Of a DNA stretch of 55,457 bases, positions 16,913 through 25,058 are shown one piece after another. How positions within the stretch are numbered: position 1 is the first letter of the stretch; every line of letters starts with the position of its first letter. Position numbers and translations under genes: made by a program. The DNA is from Nitrososphaerota archaeon. GTDB lineage: Archaea > Thermoproteota > Nitrososphaeria > Nitrososphaerales > CADDZS01. The notes under the pieces are model-generated. The model was given only the letters and a program-made list of their open reading frames with translations. It had not been told where the DNA came from and searched no databases. Location of the stretch: assembly GCA_021325255.1 (NCBI GenBank), contig JAJPHP010000033.1, forward strand, positions 1 through 55,457, in the 5' to 3' direction.

Positions 16913-17045
16913 GCAAAGGAGGCTTTCGCCTAACAAAGCTTTCGGGAGATGGACGCCTAATGGAATCGAAACTACCTCGATCGAGCTCATCCTGGACATT
17001 TCGAGTTCATCTTTGTCAATCCGCGAGCAGATTGAGGTATCTTCC

Positions 17046-18551
17046 CTACTTTGCCTCTTTTTTCCACCTCAATATCATCGAGCTAGGGTGAGAAGCTTTG
17101 TACTCATCCAGCCTTCCTATTGCAGTAGATCTCGGCGAGTCCAACACTTCTTCCTTGTTTTCTTTCGAACGCTTTGCAATGTCGTTGAGCGTCCTTGCAT
17201 ACCGCTCTAAATTCTCGACTGGTTCGGTTTCGGTGGGTTCTACCATCAACGCTTCAGGTACGATGAGCGGGAAATAAGTGGTCGGCGAATGCATCCCAGA
17301 GTCCAGTATCGATTTAGCAACGTCACCCGCGCTTACTCCAGTCTTTTTCTTCAAAGGTGATGCACTAATGACGAACTCGTGTTTTCTGGGGGTTCCCCGC
17401 ATGAATGGCGTAGAAAAAGCCTCAGCATCTATCAATGAAAGCAGATAGTTCGAGGCTAACACCGCCTGCTCAGATACCTCTCGTAGCCCATTTGAGCCCA
17501 ACGAGAGAATGTAACAATAAGCTCGTAGCAGAACCGCAATGTTCCCGTAGAATGACTTGATGAATCCAATGCTCTTTGGTCTGTCATAGTCAAACCTGTA
17601 TTTGCCCTCGGGTGTCTCCTCAATGGTTGGGACGGGCAGATAATCGGAAAGCTGCTTGGTTACCCCAACGGGTCCAGCGCCGGGTCCGCCACCACCGTGC
17701 GGCGTCGCAAACGTCTTGTGAACGTTGATGTGAACGATGTCAAACCCCATGTCGCCCGGTCTCACTCTCCCGAGTAGCGCGTTCATGTTTGCCCCGTCGT
17801 AATACATCAACCCGTCCCGCTCGTGGATAATTTTAGAAACCTCTACGATTTCCCGCTCGAATATCCCAAGGGTGTTTGGGACGGTGAGCATCATTCCAGC
17901 TGTGCGGTTACTGATTACTTGCTTTACTGCTTCTGACGTTACGATGCCGTCCTGCGAGGAAGGTATCTTGACGACTTTGAAGCCAGCCATTGCAGCACTC
18001 GCAGGGTTTGTACCGTGAGCCGAGTCGGGCACAAGCATTTCATCCTTTCCCTCAAGATCTCGGTCGACAAGGTTGTTTCGAATTATCAGGTCGCCGACGT
18101 ATTCGCCCTGAGCGCCAGCTGCAGGGGCGAGAGAAAACCTATCCATGCCTGCAATCTCGCACAGGTATCTCTCAAGCTCGGCTAAAATTTCGAGTATCCC
18201 CTGGATTGTCTGCTCATCCTGGTATGGATGAAGCAAGGCGATTTTTGGATCTCGAGCTATTCTCTGAGAAACCTTCGGGTTGTACTTCATAGTACAACTT
18301 CCTAGTGGATACATACCAAGGTCAATTGCAAAATTCATCTGTGACAGTCTCAGGAAATGCCTGATTATCTCAGGCTCGGACAACTCTGGTAGGTTCAGCG
18401 CCGTACTACGTCGCATGGATTGTGGGATGCTCTGGTCCAAATCGGCGTGTTTCTTGAATTCCCTTGAGAGTTCAGGGAGCGAGTACGCTCTGCGGCCCTT
18501 CTTGGACAACTCGCACAAGAGTGGTTCATCCCACATCGCTTGTCTAAACAT
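17046..18551 (-). CDS. gcvPB: Glycine dehydrogenase (decarboxylating) subunit 2
   Basis: This 501-residue protein is the C-terminal half-equivalent of bacterial GcvP. The PLP-binding lysine is K279 in INVHKTFATPHGGGGPG, and the DSAHGTNPASAAMAGF and YYDGANMNALLG motifs are intact. With subunit 1 it forms the P-protein of the glycine cleavage system, which decarboxylates glycine and passes an aminomethyl group to the H protein. Its gene lies 31 bases downstream of gcvPA in the same direction. gcvT and gcvH are not in the window. Confidence 0.96.
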   Translation of the reverse strand: MFRQAMWDEPLLCELSKKGRRAYSLPELSREFKKHADLDQSIPQSMRRSTALNLPELSEPEIIRHFLRLSQMNFAIDLGMYPLGSCTMKYNPKVSQRIARDPKIALLHPYQDEQTIQGILEILAELERYLCEIAGMDRFSLAPAAGAQGEYVGDLIIRNNLVDRDLEGKDEMLVPDSAHGTNPASAAMAGFKVVKIPSSQDGIVTSEAVKQVISNRTAGMMLTVPNTLGIFEREIVEVSKIIHERDGLMYYDGANMNALLGRVRPGDMGFDIVHINVHKTFATPHGGGGPGAGPVGVTKQLSDYLPVPTIEETPEGKYRFDYDRPKSIGFIKSFYGNIAVLLRAYCYILSLGSNGLREVSEQAVLASNYLLSLIDAEAFSTPFMRGTPRKHEFVISASPLKKKTGVSAGDVAKSILDSGMHSPTTYFPLIVPEALMVEPTETEPVENLERYARTLNDIAKRSKENKEEVLDSPRSTAIGRLDEYKASHPSSMILRWKKEAK

Positions 18552-18582
18552 CTAATCTGTAATCACGCCCCTTCCGATTTCT

Positions 18583-20004
18583 CTACCCGCTCTCTATTTG
18601 TTTTAGCGCAGATACCAATTTTTCAATGTCTTCCTCGGAATGAAGCTCTGTAAAAGAGAATGACGATACGTTGGAGAGGCGCGGCTCTGCTGGAAAGAAT
18701 CGCTTCATTGGAAGGCCTCCAAGAATGTTGTGGCGAAACAAACGCTTAGTAAGAGCTATAGAATCAATTTTTGACTGGAAGCTCAACTCGCCGAAGTAAG
18801 ACCCGTTGAAGTAAGGCGCCCGAAGACCTTCTTCCTGCATTAGCTCACTTGCAAAGTGGGAGCGTGCGATAATTTGCTGCCCTAGTTCACGCATCCCCTG
18901 AGGCCCCATTGTAGAGAGAAATATGGCTACTGCGATCGCAAAGAGCGCCTCGTTCGTACAGATGTTTGAAGTGGCGTGCTCACGCCGGATATGTTGTTCT
19001 CTTGTTTGCAAAACCATTGTGAACCCACGTCTTGTGCCATCTCTGGAGGTCGTTTCACCTATCAAACGCCCGGGCATTTGGCGAAGAAGGTTGGGATCAT
19101 CTCTTATTGCAAAGAGCCCTATGAGAGGCCCACCTAAGTTAGGGTAAAGGCCCAGGGGTTGCCCGTCGCCAACGACAATGTCGACGCCTAATTGACCTGG
19201 TGGCTTTAGGACGCCAAGCGTCACAGGGTTGACTCCTTCGATAAGGAGTGCGCCTCGCTTATGAGCAAGATCGGCAATTGCCTCAATCGATTCCTCGATC
19301 ACACCGAAGAAGTTCGGGTTCTCAACATAGATTGCTGCGATGGAATCATCGAGGTGGTTTTCTACGACGTCGGTCTGAGTAATGCCATCTCTAGGATCGA
19401 AGTTGACTTCTTCAAGCTCTATTCCGGCCGGGTAACAATACGTCTTGAGTACTCCTATTCTTTCAGGTGAAGCATTCTTAGCGACGAGTATCTTTTGCCT
19501 CCTAGTGACTCTCGCTGCCATTCTACCTGCTTCGCCTAACGCAGTTGCCCAATCATACATTGACGAGTTTGCAACATCCATTGAAGTCAGCTCGCAAATC
19601 TCGCTTTGGTATTCGAACATGCCTTGAAGCATGCCTTGACTTATTTCAGGCTGATAGGGCGTATAGGCAGTATAATACTCTCCGCGAGAGAGTATTTCGT
19701 CTATTATTGAAGGTACGTGATGAATCCAGACTCCGCCGCCAATAAAGTTGAGTAAATCAGGAGCAGACATATTCTTCGATAGTTTCGAGCGAACTGCCCT
19801 CTCCAGCTCTATTTCACTGAGCGAATCTGGAACATCCAAGGGTCTCTTCATCTTCAGATCCTCCGGAACATCTGAAAACAACTGCTCAACCGAGGAAAGA
19901 CCGATCTTTCGGAGCATCTCGTTCCTGACCGAGTCTTCAGAATTTGGCAAGAACTTGTGGACTGACCTGCGCTCGTTCGATAGCTCCATCGTAGTCATTT
20001 TCAT
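18583..20004 (-). CDS. gcvPA: Glycine dehydrogenase (decarboxylating) subunit 1
   Basis: The 473-residue protein is the N-terminal half-equivalent of GcvP, lacking the PLP lysine. Family landmarks include NFIGGGVWIHHVPS, YTAYTPYQPEISQGMLQ, and FGVIEESIEAI. It forms an alpha2beta2 complex with subunit 2. It is the first gene of the pair and is divergent from the surface protein gene at 20223, leaving a 218-base promoter region. I saw no glycine riboswitch there. Confidence 0.95.
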   Translation of the reverse strand: MKMTTMELSNERRSVHKFLPNSEDSVRNEMLRKIGLSSVEQLFSDVPEDLKMKRPLDVPDSLSEIELERAVRSKLSKNMSAPDLLNFIGGGVWIHHVPSIIDEILSRGEYYTAYTPYQPEISQGMLQGMFEYQSEICELTSMDVANSSMYDWATALGEAGRMAARVTRRQKILVAKNASPERIGVLKTYCYPAGIELEEVNFDPRDGITQTDVVENHLDDSIAAIYVENPNFFGVIEESIEAIADLAHKRGALLIEGVNPVTLGVLKPPGQLGVDIVVGDGQPLGLYPNLGGPLIGLFAIRDDPNLLRQMPGRLIGETTSRDGTRRGFTMVLQTREQHIRREHATSNICTNEALFAIAVAIFLSTMGPQGMRELGQQIIARSHFASELMQEEGLRAPYFNGSYFGELSFQSKIDSIALTKRLFRHNILGGLPMKRFFPAEPRLSNVSSFSFTELHSEEDIEKLVSALKQIESG

Positions 20005-20170
20005 TTCTGAGCGGGTCAGTTTAATGTGTTTAGCTACTGATTGGTCTTCTTTTGCACTTCCACTTTGGAAAAGACAAAATCATCAAAGGCCGAGGGCATA
20101 TGAGTTGAAGTATCGTCAATGTCAACACCTAAAGCAAATCTAGCCGAAGAGATCTGAACGACAGAAAGTC

Positions 20171-20178
20171 TTTAAAAC
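20171..20178 (+). promoter_or_regulatory. TATA-like element of the surface protein gene
   Basis: TTTAAAAC lies about 48 bases before the ATG at 20223, which would place a start site near 20200 with a leader of about 25 bases. Confidence 0.4.
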
Positions 20179-20222
20179 GGATAACTCGGTCGCTGTGTTT
20201 TGTTGAAGATGCAAAGTGAACA

Positions 20223-21941
20223 ATGAAACGCCCGCGAACTTTTTCGATTGTTGTTTTATTCTTCTCCATCTTGCTATTTGCTAGTGCCCTCCTTGCGGGT
20301 ACGCCTCTCTTCGTCTTGAATGCCGCAGCCGCTTCCTCGACTCCGAGCACTGGCTACTCTGTTAGTCATTTTGTGGAATTCAACACATACGGCCAATTTT
20401 CGGTAAATGAAACGCTAAATGAAACACCCAACGCGACTACTGGTCTTTCAGCCGTTACTTTTGGTTTGCCTCCGGCTTTCGTCGGCCACATTGCTGACCT
20501 GTCCGCTTACTCTGTGACAGGTTCAACACGCCATCAAGCGACAGTGACACAAGCAAGTGGCGAAAACAATACGGTTCTTCTGACGGTTAGCCTTCAGCCT
20601 GCACTCCAAGCTGGAACCAACGCCTCGGTTCGGCTGGGGTTCTTTGTGCTGAATTCGTTCAAACCGATCAACGGTTCAAACTACAATGTCCCGATGATGT
20701 TCTACCCGAGCGTTAACATGAGCATCGACAAGATGACCTCAAGAATATACTTACCATATTTGACAACACATGTTGCAATTGCTACTCCTCTGCAAAAGTT
20801 TGGCTTTTCTCAAACCGTGAATGGATCTGCCGAGCTTTGGAGTCTCACTTTGCACAACTCCTCAATAACCCAACCTGGCTACGCTCTTACGAATGTTTAC
20901 TCTGACCCATCAACTTCTGGAGCTTTTGATTTCACTCTCATACAGCGCCAACTGTCTGTGGGTGCAACTGGCTCCGTCGTTGTCAACGATTACATAACGG
21001 TGAAGAACTTGGGCATGAACACTGTCACGAGCCTCCGATACGCGCCGCTGACAAACTCTACGAGCCTTACTGTTTTGCCGTCCTCGGAGCCTCCGCTCAG
21101 CAATGTGGCCACGACTACTCTCAGTGGAGGATCTCTCAATCTGAATTCGATAAACAGGGCGATCGAGGGAAACAGCTCTGAGACGATCATCCTCCAATAT
21201 CCGTTGGAACAAACGTATTGGAACTATTCAAACGGGATATATCACGTTGAGATTCCCGCAAGTGCACCGGTCAATGCGATCGTGGACAGGTATCAGGTAG
21301 TTTCTAAAGCCTCGTCGGGCATTATATTGAGTTCGGGGACTGGCGCTTCTGTGACTGTTGTAAACACTTCCAGCCTGCCATCAAATTACACACTGAGTTA
21401 CAGATTGGGAGTGGGATCAGCGTTCTCGTCTGCCTTACCTGTTGCCGCGCTTGCATCTATAGCTGTCTTTCTCGCAGTTCTAATTTTTAGACCTCGGACA
21501 GAGGCCGCAGAAGACGTTTCGTCGACTTTTGATGCGCTTGTAAGAACAGTTGAGGATAAAGTCTCAGGGACTAATGACATACTTTCTGAATTGAGGGGAA
21601 AGCGCTCCTCTGTCACAAGGAACGATCTTCTGGGCGCAAGGGCCAGGATAGACGAGCTGAGATCGAAGACTGGAAACCGAATTGGGGTATTGCGCTCACA
21701 AATTGCTACTCCATCAGTTTCAGTCCAAGCAGGCCTCAATCAACTTACTGTCTATGATAGAGACTTTGACAGGTCGGTCAGAGACATCCTTAACAGCTAT
21801 GACCAATTCATATCGCGGAAGATGAAAGAGGATACTTTCTCGCGGGTTCTTCAAAACTATGATAGGAGATTGCAGACGGCGGCGAACTCGCTACTTGACA
21901 GCGCCCATGACCTTCGAGAGGAACACGAGAGCGAGACCTAG
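20223..21941 (+). CDS. Membrane-anchored surface protein with cytoplasmic coiled coil
   Basis: The protein has 572 residues. Residues 1-38 form a signal peptide (basic KRPR, then a long hydrophobic core). The ectodomain (about 40-398) is Ser/Thr/Asn-rich with about 14 N-glycosylation sequons (NxS/T). A single membrane helix lies at about 400-423, followed by RPR and a 145-residue cytoplasmic region of charged helices that looks like a coiled coil. The layout suggests a glycosylated surface sensor or structural protein linked to an inner partner. I recognise no family. It is divergent from gcvPA and upstream of alaS, with no evident operon. Confidence 0.7.
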   Translation: MKRPRTFSIVVLFFSILLFASALLAGTPLFVLNAAAASSTPSTGYSVSHFVEFNTYGQFSVNETLNETPNATTGLSAVTFGLPPAFVGHIADLSAYSVTGSTRHQATVTQASGENNTVLLTVSLQPALQAGTNASVRLGFFVLNSFKPINGSNYNVPMMFYPSVNMSIDKMTSRIYLPYLTTHVAIATPLQKFGFSQTVNGSAELWSLTLHNSSITQPGYALTNVYSDPSTSGAFDFTLIQRQLSVGATGSVVVNDYITVKNLGMNTVTSLRYAPLTNSTSLTVLPSSEPPLSNVATTTLSGGSLNLNSINRAIEGNSSETIILQYPLEQTYWNYSNGIYHVEIPASAPVNAIVDRYQVVSKASSGIILSSGTGASVTVVNTSSLPSNYTLSYRLGVGSAFSSALPVAALASIAVFLAVLIFRPRTEAAEDVSSTFDALVRTVEDKVSGTNDILSELRGKRSSVTRNDLLGARARIDELRSKTGNRIGVLRSQIATPSVSVQAGLNQLTVYDRDFDRSVRDILNSYDQFISRKMKEDTFSRVLQNYDRRLQTAANSLLDSAHDLREEHESET

Positions 21942-22199
21942 AAATTATATTTCTACCAGGCAGCTCGCTGGGTCCCTCAGAAAGCAGAAGAAAGAAAGAC
22001 TAATCTTTTCCAAACGGATTTTTGTTCGCCATCATCATAGGCTAAACAATACTTCTACTTGTACCTGAGAAAAGATCAGCAGGAAATGCAGACGCGAGAG
22101 CCCGACCTACAACTTCGATGTTAAGCAAGGAAACATTGAAAAAACAACTCGCGCGGTTTTGTACTCTCAACATCACTGGAGAGAGCAATCAGTTTCCAA

Positions 22200-24977
22200 A
22201 TGTCCTCAGAAAAGGAACTCCTGCGTCAGAGATTCTCTTCGGATGCGGACAAGTACTATCGGGTCGAGCTCTTCAACCAACTGGGCTTTGTAAGGAAGAA
22301 ATGTCCAAACTGCCAAAGGCACTTTTGGACCTTGGATCAAAGCAGAGTGTACTGCCCTGAACAACCTTGTCAGGATTATCAATTCCTGGGGAATCCCCCA
22401 ACTACTCAAAAGTTCGATTATGCGACTTGCTGGAAGAAGATCGAGCGCTTTTTCACTAGAAATGGTCATCAGTCGCTTTCGAGATATCCTGTCGTGTGCA
22501 GATGGCGCCCTGATCTTTACTTTACTGTTGCCTCGATCGTGGATTTTCAGAGGATAGAATCAGGGGGCGTAGTGTTCGAATTCCCCGCGAATCCGCTGAT
22601 AATCCCGCAAATGTGTTTGCGATTTCTGGATATCGGCAACGTAGGCGTCACAGGGAGACACTACACCTCTTTCTGCATGGTTGGGCAGGCCGCTGTGGAC
22701 AATGAACACGGATATTGGAAGGACAGATGCATAGATCTTGATTTCAATCTACTGACGGAGGAGTTTGGAATACCAAAGGAGGAAATTGTCTTCAAAGAGG
22801 ATGTCTGGCTAGGCCCTGGCGCGTTTGGTAACAGCCTAGAATACTACGTCAGGGGATTGGAGCTGGGCAACGCAGTTTTCACGGCCTTCGAGGGAACTTC
22901 TTCTAACTATAGAGAGTACGCAGAGAAGGTCATTGACATGGGTGCTGGCCTCGAAAGGTTCGCTTGGATAACACAGGGAACCTACAGTAGCTATGAGGCA
23001 GTTTTTCCCAAAGTGCTCGCAAAATTTCTGGATTTTACCGGGATTAGGTTGGATGATTCTGAGCTCATGCGCAGATATTATCAGCTCGCAGGGTCCCTGG
23101 ACATCGATCAGTTCAAGGGTGAGGTAGAGAACTTTTCTCAACTCGCAAAGCGTCTGGGCGCTAACTCAGATGAACTAAGGAAGAACGTTCAGCTCGCCCA
23201 GGCCGTTTATTCAATTCTTGACCATACTCGCACGCTGGTGTTCGCTATTTCTGATGGCGCTCTTCCAAGCAATGTCGGCGGTGGTTACAACCTGAGGGTC
23301 ATACTTAGGAGGGCTCTGGATTACCTCGCACAGCTTGGAGCGCGGGTCATCCTCTCGGATGTTGCAATGTGGCACATCGATGATTTGAGGCCACTCTTTC
23401 CCGAGCTCGACGAGCACAGGTCAGACGTTTCCATGATTCTGGATGTAGAGTCGAGAAAATACGAGGCTTCAAAGGATCGGTCGTACAAAATTGTAGAGTC
23501 GCTCTCAAAAAAGAAATCGCCAATCGATGTTGAAAAGCTAGTGCAGCTTTACGATAGCGACGGAATATCGCCAGAATTGCTCTCCAAGGCAGGGCTAGAG
23601 GTAAGAGCTCCCGCTGATTTCTACTCGTTGATCACAGAGCGTCACATGGCTGAAAAGCAAGAGAGCGCAATAAAGGAGACATTTGATATTTCAGGTATTC
23701 CGTCTACAGAGCTAATTTTCTATCTGAATCGAGACCAGCTGGAATTTAGGGCGCAAGTGCTCCGAGTACTTGAAGGTAAGTATGTTGTACTCGACAGCAC
23801 CGCGTTCTTCGCAAGATCAGGCGGACAGGAACCTGATCACGGGACAATAAACGGACAGCCGGTTGTCGATGTCGTAAAGTACAACAACGTCGTCCTCCAC
23901 AGGATGGATGATGTGTCCACGGTAAAGGAAGGCGAATATGTCGAGGGGAAGGTTGACTCGACGCGCCGTTCTCTTATCATGAGGCATCACACGGCTACCC
24001 ACATCATCAACGGGGCCTGTCGGAAAATGGTTGGTCCTTGGGTCTGGCAGCACTCTGCCTTCAAGGATGAAGACATGGGCAGACTAGACATCACCCACTT
24101 TTCACATCTGACTCGCGACCAAATATTGGAAATAGAAAGAGTATCCAACGAAGTGGTGAGAAGAAATCTTCCAGTCAATGTTCAATGGATGCCAAGAATC
24201 GAGGCTGAGAAGAAATACGGTTTCAGACTGTATCAGGGCGGCGTCGTCCCAGTTAGAGAGCTGAGGGTCGTCAACATTCAGGGGTGGGATGCGGAAGCTT
24301 GCGGTGGCACGCACTGCTCGTCGACCGGTGAGGTGGGGTTTATCAAAATTACAAAATCTGAGAGGGTTCAGGATGGTGTTGAACGCCTCGAGTTTGTCGC
24401 GGGCGAGGCTGCCGTCGATTACGTAGAAGTGGAAGAATCAATCCTGTTGGAGACGGCAGCGAAACTTGAAACACCGCCGGCCAAGTTAGCTTCCTCAGTT
24501 GCAAACATGCGTTCTAACGAAGAGAAGGCCAGAAGAGCCTCAAAGCAACTTGCGAAACGACTCGCTGAAAAGATGATACCGGAAATTGCTGAAAAGAGTG
24601 CCTCACTCAATGCAGGAGGAATTAGGCTTTACGTTTCACCGCCGACGGAGGAAGGGCTAGATTCAGAATTTCATCTTTCTGTAGGTGACAAGCTTTCAAA
24701 GACAAGACCCGACCTCATCTACGTGGCAATCTTCAGTGAGGGAGAGAAAACAAAGATAATGGGGTTTGTAGGCTCGAGCGCTAGGGCAGCGGGAGTCAAA
24801 GCTGGCGTGCTGGTGAAGGAGATTTCTTCCTTGCTTGGGGGGTCAGGCGGAGGGGATGAGCGCTTTGGTCAAGGTGGCGTGTCAAGCTTGGTTTCCAGCA
24901 TACCAGATGTACATGCGATTGCGCTAAATTTGATAAGTGCGAAAAACGTAGAGCCGCCTAAGTGTAAGGGGCACTGA
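22200..24977 (+). CDS. alaS: Alanyl-tRNA synthetase, archaeal type
   Basis: This 925-residue enzyme charges tRNA-Ala. It has the archaeal N-terminal extension with a zinc-like CPNCQ...C pattern near residue 32, then the class II catalytic core (ALEGTSSNYREY-like segment and GAGLERFAW), and the editing domain with H597-TAT-H601 and C701-GGT-H705. The C-terminal DHHA1-type domain ends in GSGGGDERFGQGG. The ATG at 22200 starts the family-typical N-terminus. A 258-base spacer before it shows no clear T-box-like or other leader motif. Confidence 0.97.
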   Translation: MSSEKELLRQRFSSDADKYYRVELFNQLGFVRKKCPNCQRHFWTLDQSRVYCPEQPCQDYQFLGNPPTTQKFDYATCWKKIERFFTRNGHQSLSRYPVVCRWRPDLYFTVASIVDFQRIESGGVVFEFPANPLIIPQMCLRFLDIGNVGVTGRHYTSFCMVGQAAVDNEHGYWKDRCIDLDFNLLTEEFGIPKEEIVFKEDVWLGPGAFGNSLEYYVRGLELGNAVFTAFEGTSSNYREYAEKVIDMGAGLERFAWITQGTYSSYEAVFPKVLAKFLDFTGIRLDDSELMRRYYQLAGSLDIDQFKGEVENFSQLAKRLGANSDELRKNVQLAQAVYSILDHTRTLVFAISDGALPSNVGGGYNLRVILRRALDYLAQLGARVILSDVAMWHIDDLRPLFPELDEHRSDVSMILDVESRKYEASKDRSYKIVESLSKKKSPIDVEKLVQLYDSDGISPELLSKAGLEVRAPADFYSLITERHMAEKQESAIKETFDISGIPSTELIFYLNRDQLEFRAQVLRVLEGKYVVLDSTAFFARSGGQEPDHGTINGQPVVDVVKYNNVVLHRMDDVSTVKEGEYVEGKVDSTRRSLIMRHHTATHIINGACRKMVGPWVWQHSAFKDEDMGRLDITHFSHLTRDQILEIERVSNEVVRRNLPVNVQWMPRIEAEKKYGFRLYQGGVVPVRELRVVNIQGWDAEACGGTHCSSTGEVGFIKITKSERVQDGVERLEFVAGEAAVDYVEVEESILLETAAKLETPPAKLASSVANMRSNEEKARRASKQLAKRLAEKMIPEIAEKSASLNAGGIRLYVSPPTEEGLDSEFHLSVGDKLSKTRPDLIYVAIFSEGEKTKIMGFVGSSARAAGVKAGVLVKEISSLLGGSGGGDERFGQGGVSSLVSSIPDVHAIALNLISAKNVEPPKCKGH

Positions 24978-25058
24978 GAAAGCAATCACTTTGATCGCAT
25001 TCATTGTGCCGCGGCTTACTTACGAGACGACTTTTCAACCTGAGATGAATTTGTTGAT

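Larger units (their letters stand above)
16557..17045. other. 489-base region upstream of rnp4
   Basis: No confident gene is present. On the minus strand there is a consensus TATA box at 16905-16912, a short GC-rich hairpin just downstream, a 55-codon frame at 16675-16842, and an inverted repeat around 16690-16730 (CTCGTC/GACGAG or CGTCTC/GAGACG in alternative registers). These could be a long rnp4 leader, a small protein gene or a structured RNA. On the plus strand an AGGC/GCCT hairpin lies near 16920-16931. Confidence 0.4.

Noticed and set aside
20005..20222. Glycine riboswitch before gcvPA
   Set aside because: No conserved glycine aptamer motif seen in the 218-base spacer, and such switches are not known in archaea of this type.
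22118..22360. 80-codon frame overlapping the start of alaS
   Set aside because: Out-of-frame overlap with a well-defined gene and no family resemblance.
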